DNA from: Herbiconiux ginsengi
GTDB taxonomy: Bacteria > Actinomycetota > Actinomycetes > Actinomycetales > Microbacteriaceae
Direction: 5' to 3'
Assembly: GCF_900107435.1 (NCBI RefSeq)
Contig: NZ_FNPZ01000001.1
Span: 1,026,960 to 1,090,959 of the forward strand
DNA length: 64,000 nt
Below the pieces are notes generated by a model. That model had not been told where the DNA came from. It searched no databases and saw only the letters and a program-made list of their open reading frames with translations. The position numbers and the translations under genes were made by a program. The first letter of the stretch is position 1. Each line of letters opens with the position of its first letter. Of this stretch, positions 60,932 to 64,000 are shown in pieces.

Positions 60932-62533
60932 GTGCAGGCTGTGGATGAGTTCGACGTCGTGGTCGTCGGTGGAGGACACAACGGTCTGGTGGCCGCGTGC
61001 TACCTCGCCCTCTCCGGGCGACGGGTCTGCGTCCTGGAGCGGCTCGATGAGCTCGGCGGCGCCGCCGTCTCGTCATATGCCTTCGACGGCATGGATGCGC
61101 GGCTGTCGCGATACTCGTACCTGGTCAGTCTCTTCCCCCGCTCCGTGATCGACGAGCTCGGACTCGACATCCGGCTGCGGCGACGCCGCTATTCCTCCTA
61201 TACCCCGGTCCCGGGCAGCGATCAGGGTCTCCTCATCGACACCGACGACGAGGAGGCGACCCGCGCGTCCTTCGACGCGATCGGCGCGGGTGCCGACGCC
61301 GACGCGTACGAGGGGCTCGCCGTCGACCTCGGCCGGCTGGCCGGCGCGCTCTGGCCCACGATGACCGAACCGCTCCTCACCCGCAGCGAGGCCCGTCGTC
61401 TGCTCGGCGACGATGCGCTCTGGGAGGCGCTGATCGAGCGGCCCATCGGCGAGCTGATCGAGCAGCGGTTCCGGAGCGACGTGGTGCGCGGAGTGGTGGC
61501 GACGGATGCGCTGATCGGCACGTTCGCCTCCGTTCACGACCCCGGACTGGCGCAGAACATCTGCTTCGTCTACCACGTGATCGGCGGCGGCACCGGCGAC
61601 TGGGACGTGCCGGTCGGGGGCATGGGAGCCGTCACCGGCGAACTCGTGCGGGCCGCGCGGGAGGCGGGTGTGGAGTTCCGAACGGGTGCCGAGGTCGTGT
61701 CACTCACCCCGGAAGGCTCGGTGGACTATCGGATGCGCGGAGCCGGCCCCCGCGAAGACGAAGGGCCGAGGCGCGTCACCGGCAGCCGGGTGCTGGCGAA
61801 CGTGGCACCGGCGGTGCTGGAGAGTCTGCTTGCAGCGGGCGGAAACGATCCGGACACGAACGCGGCGAGCGCGACATCCGCTCCTGAGGGCGCCCAGGTG
61901 AAAGTCAACCTCCTGCTTTCACGCCTCCCGCGCCTCCGCGATCCCGACGTCGCTGCCGAGGCGGCCTTCGGCGGCACCTTCCACATCAACGAACTGTTCA
62001 GCCAGCTCGAGGGCGGCGTGCGATCGGCGGAGAACGGCGAGCTCCCGAGCCCGCTGCCGGCCGAGATCTACTGCCATTCGCTGACCGATCCGAGCATCCT
62101 GTCGCCCGAGCTCCAGGAGCGGGGTGCGCAGACCCTCACCGTCTTCGGCCTGCACACCCCGCACCGCCTCGGTGCCACTGCCGACACCCTCCAGCGAGCC
62201 GTGCTCGACTCGTTGAACAGCGTGCTCGCCGAGCCGATCGAACCCCTGCTGCTGACGGACGCGCACGGCCGCCCGTGCATCGAGACCAAGACGACGGCCG
62301 ATCTCGAGCGCACCCTCGGCATGCCGGGCGGCAACATCTTCCACGGCCCACTGAGCTGGCCGTTCGTCGACGACGACGCGCCACTGACCACCGCCGCCGA
62401 GCGCTGGGGTGTCGCGACCCGGCATCCGCGTATCCTGCTCTGCGGATCGGGTTCGCGGCGCGGTGGCGCCGTCTCGGGCCTCGGCGGCCACAGCGCCGCG
62501 ATGGCCGTGCTCGAAGACGACCTCGATCGTTAG
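60932..62533 (+). CDS. FAD-dependent oxidoreductase, CrtI/PYROXD2-like
   Basis: 533 residues. FAD-binding Rossmann motif VVVVGGGHNGLVAACYLALS at the start and LERLDELGGAAV following; the C-terminal family stretch GLGGHSAAMAVLED closes the FAD site. The middle lacks carotenoid-gene context, so it is closer to the PYROXD2/NAD(P)/FAD oxidoreductase branch than to a phytoene desaturase of known pathway. GTG 60932 follows TACGCT by 6 nt (leaderless) and faces putA. Substrate unknown. Confidence 0.82.
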   Translation: MQAVDEFDVVVVGGGHNGLVAACYLALSGRRVCVLERLDELGGAAVSSYAFDGMDARLSRYSYLVSLFPRSVIDELGLDIRLRRRRYSSYTPVPGSDQGLLIDTDDEEATRASFDAIGAGADADAYEGLAVDLGRLAGALWPTMTEPLLTRSEARRLLGDDALWEALIERPIGELIEQRFRSDVVRGVVATDALIGTFASVHDPGLAQNICFVYHVIGGGTGDWDVPVGGMGAVTGELVRAAREAGVEFRTGAEVVSLTPEGSVDYRMRGAGPREDEGPRRVTGSRVLANVAPAVLESLLAAGGNDPDTNAASATSAPEGAQVKVNLLLSRLPRLRDPDVAAEAAFGGTFHINELFSQLEGGVRSAENGELPSPLPAEIYCHSLTDPSILSPELQERGAQTLTVFGLHTPHRLGATADTLQRAVLDSLNSVLAEPIEPLLLTDAHGRPCIETKTTADLERTLGMPGGNIFHGPLSWPFVDDDAPLTTAAERWGVATRHPRILLCGSGSRRGGAVSGLGGHSAAMAVLEDDLDR

Positions 62534-62608
62534 GACCGTCGGTGAGGTCTTCTCGGCGAGGTCCCCGTCTCACCCATTTCCCGTCAACCGGAAGAAGCTG
62601 GACACAGA

Positions 62609-63412
62609 ATGACCGACACCGCTGCCCGACCGACCCGAGTGGTGGTCTGGATGGAAGGCCGCCACGAACAGATCGACGAGAAGGTGCAGCGGCTGTATCC
62701 CGACGGCATGGCCGGCGCCATCGCCGCCGGTCTGCGCGAGCAGTTCGAAGGGCCGCTCGAGGTGCGCATCGCGCTGCTCGACGACGGGCCCGACCACGGG
62801 CTGAGCGAGGAGGTGCTCGCCGCCACCGACGTGCTGCTCTGGTGGGGGCACAAGGCGCACGGCGAGGTGTCCGACGAGGTGGTGGCGCGAGTGCAGTCGC
62901 ACGTGCTCAGCGGTCTCGGGCTGCTGGTGCTGCACTCCGGGCACTGGTCGAAGATCTTCCGCACCCTCATGGGCACCTCATGCACCCTGAAGTGGCGCAA
63001 CGAGGCTGACCGCGAGCTGGTGTGGACGGTCGCCCCGTCGCATCCGATCGCTCAGGGCGTGCCGAGCCCGATCGTCATCCCCGAGCAGGAGATGTACGGC
63101 GAGTTCTTCGACATCCCGGTGCCCGACGAGGTCGTGTTCATCAGCTCGTTCTCGGGTGGCGAGGTGTTCCGCAGCGGCGTGACCTTCACCCGCGGCCTCG
63201 GCCGCATCTTCTACTTCAGCCCCGGCGACCAGGACTACCCGGTGTACTTCCACGAAGATGTGCGGCGGGTGTTGGCCAACGCGGTCGCCTGGGCGTCTCC
63301 CGGTGATCGCGAGCGGGAGCATCCGTCTCTCGCCCGCTTCGACTCGGGGTGGTTCGAGACCGAGTCGGAGCAGTCGGTGAAAGCCCGAGGCTCGGGAAGG
63401 ACCCCGGAATGA
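62609..63412 (+). CDS. ThuA-domain protein
   Basis: 267 residues with a glutamine-amidotransferase-like ThuA fold: DGPDHGLSEEVLAATDVLLWW near residue 55, GLGLLVLHSGHWSKIF near 105, YGEFFDIPVPDEVVFI near 170 and GRIFYFSPGDQDYPVYFHEDV near 200. ThuA proteins in this family act in sugar (trehalose-type) keto-derivative metabolism. It overlaps the next gene by 4 bp (ATGA), and ThuA/Gfo-Idh-MocA pairs are a frequent sugar-catabolic module. Confidence 0.87.
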   Translation: MTDTAARPTRVVVWMEGRHEQIDEKVQRLYPDGMAGAIAAGLREQFEGPLEVRIALLDDGPDHGLSEEVLAATDVLLWWGHKAHGEVSDEVVARVQSHVLSGLGLLVLHSGHWSKIFRTLMGTSCTLKWRNEADRELVWTVAPSHPIAQGVPSPIVIPEQEMYGEFFDIPVPDEVVFISSFSGGEVFRSGVTFTRGLGRIFYFSPGDQDYPVYFHEDVRRVLANAVAWASPGDREREHPSLARFDSGWFETESEQSVKARGSGRTPE

Positions 63413-64000
63413 CCGCGTTCCGGACCGTCTCGCACCACGGGTCTCTCACGGTCGTCATCGTCGGCGCCGGGGCGATGGGGCGGGAGTGGATGCGCACGGC
63501 TCACGAGAACCCCGATGTGGAGCTCGTCGGCGTGGCCGATCTCTCCGAAGACGCGGCCCGGTCCTCGCTCGCCGAGGTGGGTCTGGCCGGGGTGGCGACG
63601 GGGACGGATGGCGTCGACCTCGCGCTCGCGCTGGGCGCCGATGCGCTCATCGACGTGACGATCCCCGCAGCGCACCACGCGGTGACGATGAAGGCGCTGA
63701 ACGCGGGCCTGCCTGTGCTCGGCGAGAAGCCGGCCGCGGCGACGGTGGCCGAGGCGCTGTCGCTCGCGGCGGCGGCCGAGGCGACGGGCGAGCTGTTCGT
63801 GGTGAGCCAGTCGCGGCGTTACAACGCCGGCCTCTTCTCATTGCGGCACCTGGTGGGGTCGATCGGGCGGGTCGGCCTCGTCGACGTGGGCTTCTACCGC
63901 GACCCGCGCTTCGGCGGCTTCCGCGAGGAGATGGCGCATCCGCTGCTGCTGGACATGGCCATCCATCCCTTCGACGGCGCGCGGTTCCTGCTCGGTGTCG
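63409..64000 (+). CDS. Gfo/Idh/MocA-family oxidoreductase (partial, continues beyond the window)
   Basis: The first 197 codons are present. The Rossmann motif VVIVGAGAMGREWMRTAH near residue 15, the LDVTIPAAHH-like strand and the EKPAAATVAEA motif with the catalytic Lys near 105 are clear; the start of the substrate domain (HPLLLDMAIHPFDGARFLL) follows with the conserved His. ATG 63409 overlaps the ThuA stop. It probably oxidises a sugar or cyclitol hydroxyl. The C-terminal half is missing only because the window ends. Confidence 0.88.
   Translation, partial: MTAFRTVSHHGSLTVVIVGAGAMGREWMRTAHENPDVELVGVADLSEDAARSSLAEVGLAGVATGTDGVDLALALGADALIDVTIPAAHHAVTMKALNAGLPVLGEKPAAATVAEALSLAAAAEATGELFVVSQSRRYNAGLFSLRHLVGSIGRVGLVDVGFYRDPRFGGFREEMAHPLLLDMAIHPFDGARFLLGV

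Overview
The window is high-GC DNA with dense genes, short intergenic gaps and many ATGA or GTGA gene overlaps. Enrichment of the hexamer GGATGC/GCATCC and the gene content (ClgR-like XRE gene, DUF3097, DivIVA-like protein, CWB2 repeats, DUF1707) suggest an actinobacterium, most likely Microbacteriaceae. This is inferred from style and content; no rRNA marker is present. I saw no tRNA, rRNA, insertion sequence, prophage or CRISPR array. It looks like ordinary chromosome dominated by sugar, lactate and amino-acid catabolism, with one decayed duplicated patch at the left end.

Layout. 1-4.1 kb: the tail of a LacI-type regulator, an SDR remnant, a 6PGDH/HIBADH-type dehydrogenase, an alpha/beta-hydrolase remnant, and a DUF1275/AEC-transporter/bicupin operon. 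4.3-8.3 kb: a flavin/quinone cluster (FMN reductase, luciferase-like monooxygenase, WrbA, SDR, MarR) with a palindromic operator in its divergent promoter. 8.4-13.5 kb: intact SDR, hydrolase, TMEM175-type channel and a large LuxR regulator; the SDR/hydrolase pair is the intact counterpart of the remnants at the left end. 13.6-18.6 kb: DNA methyltransferase, GNAT, ABC-F protein, UPF0303 protein, lipoate ligase with swapped domain order, EthD-like protein. 18.8-22.2 kb: beta-phosphoglucomutase and GH65 phosphorylase. 22.3-25.7 kb: two hydrolases and a CWB2 surface protein. 25.8-29.2 kb: transglutaminase/alpha-E/permuted ATP-grasp operon.

29.3-42.6 kb: L-rhamnose catabolism (rhaM, rhaI, aldolase-dehydrogenase fusion, rhaB) with LacI, DeoR and AraC regulators, interrupted by an EamA transporter and an operon of substrate-binding lipoprotein, flavin reductase and DUF1989 protein. 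42.7-49.7 kb: EEP phosphoesterase, DUF1707 protein, a FadR-type regulator with lldD behind a five-unit tandem operator, a palindrome cluster, PfkB kinase, DivIVA-like protein, DUF3097 and a GntR regulator. 49.8-53.9 kb: a ClgR-like regulator divergent from an orphan clpP across three palindromic sites, a small membrane protein, and a 701-residue sigma factor fused to a zinc-finger anti-sigma-like segment, membrane helices and a large repeat-rich C-terminal region. 54.1-60.9 kb: arginine/ornithine/proline catabolism (rocD, amidinotransferase-family hydrolase, Lrp, GntR, putA). 60.9-64 kb: CrtI-like oxidoreductase, ThuA protein and a Gfo/Idh/MocA oxidoreductase cut by the window edge.

The most notable non-textbook signals are the TCTGC-N5-GCAGA sites between the ClgR-like gene and clpP, the exact 5 x 13-bp operator array before lldD, the sigma/anti-sigma fusion with heptamers upstream, a family of GGGAGGAGGAG palindromes in intergenic DNA, the degenerate duplicate locus, and a recurring TAnnnT-N6-start-codon arrangement that implies many leaderless mRNAs. 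No database search was possible, so family names rest on motif recognition.
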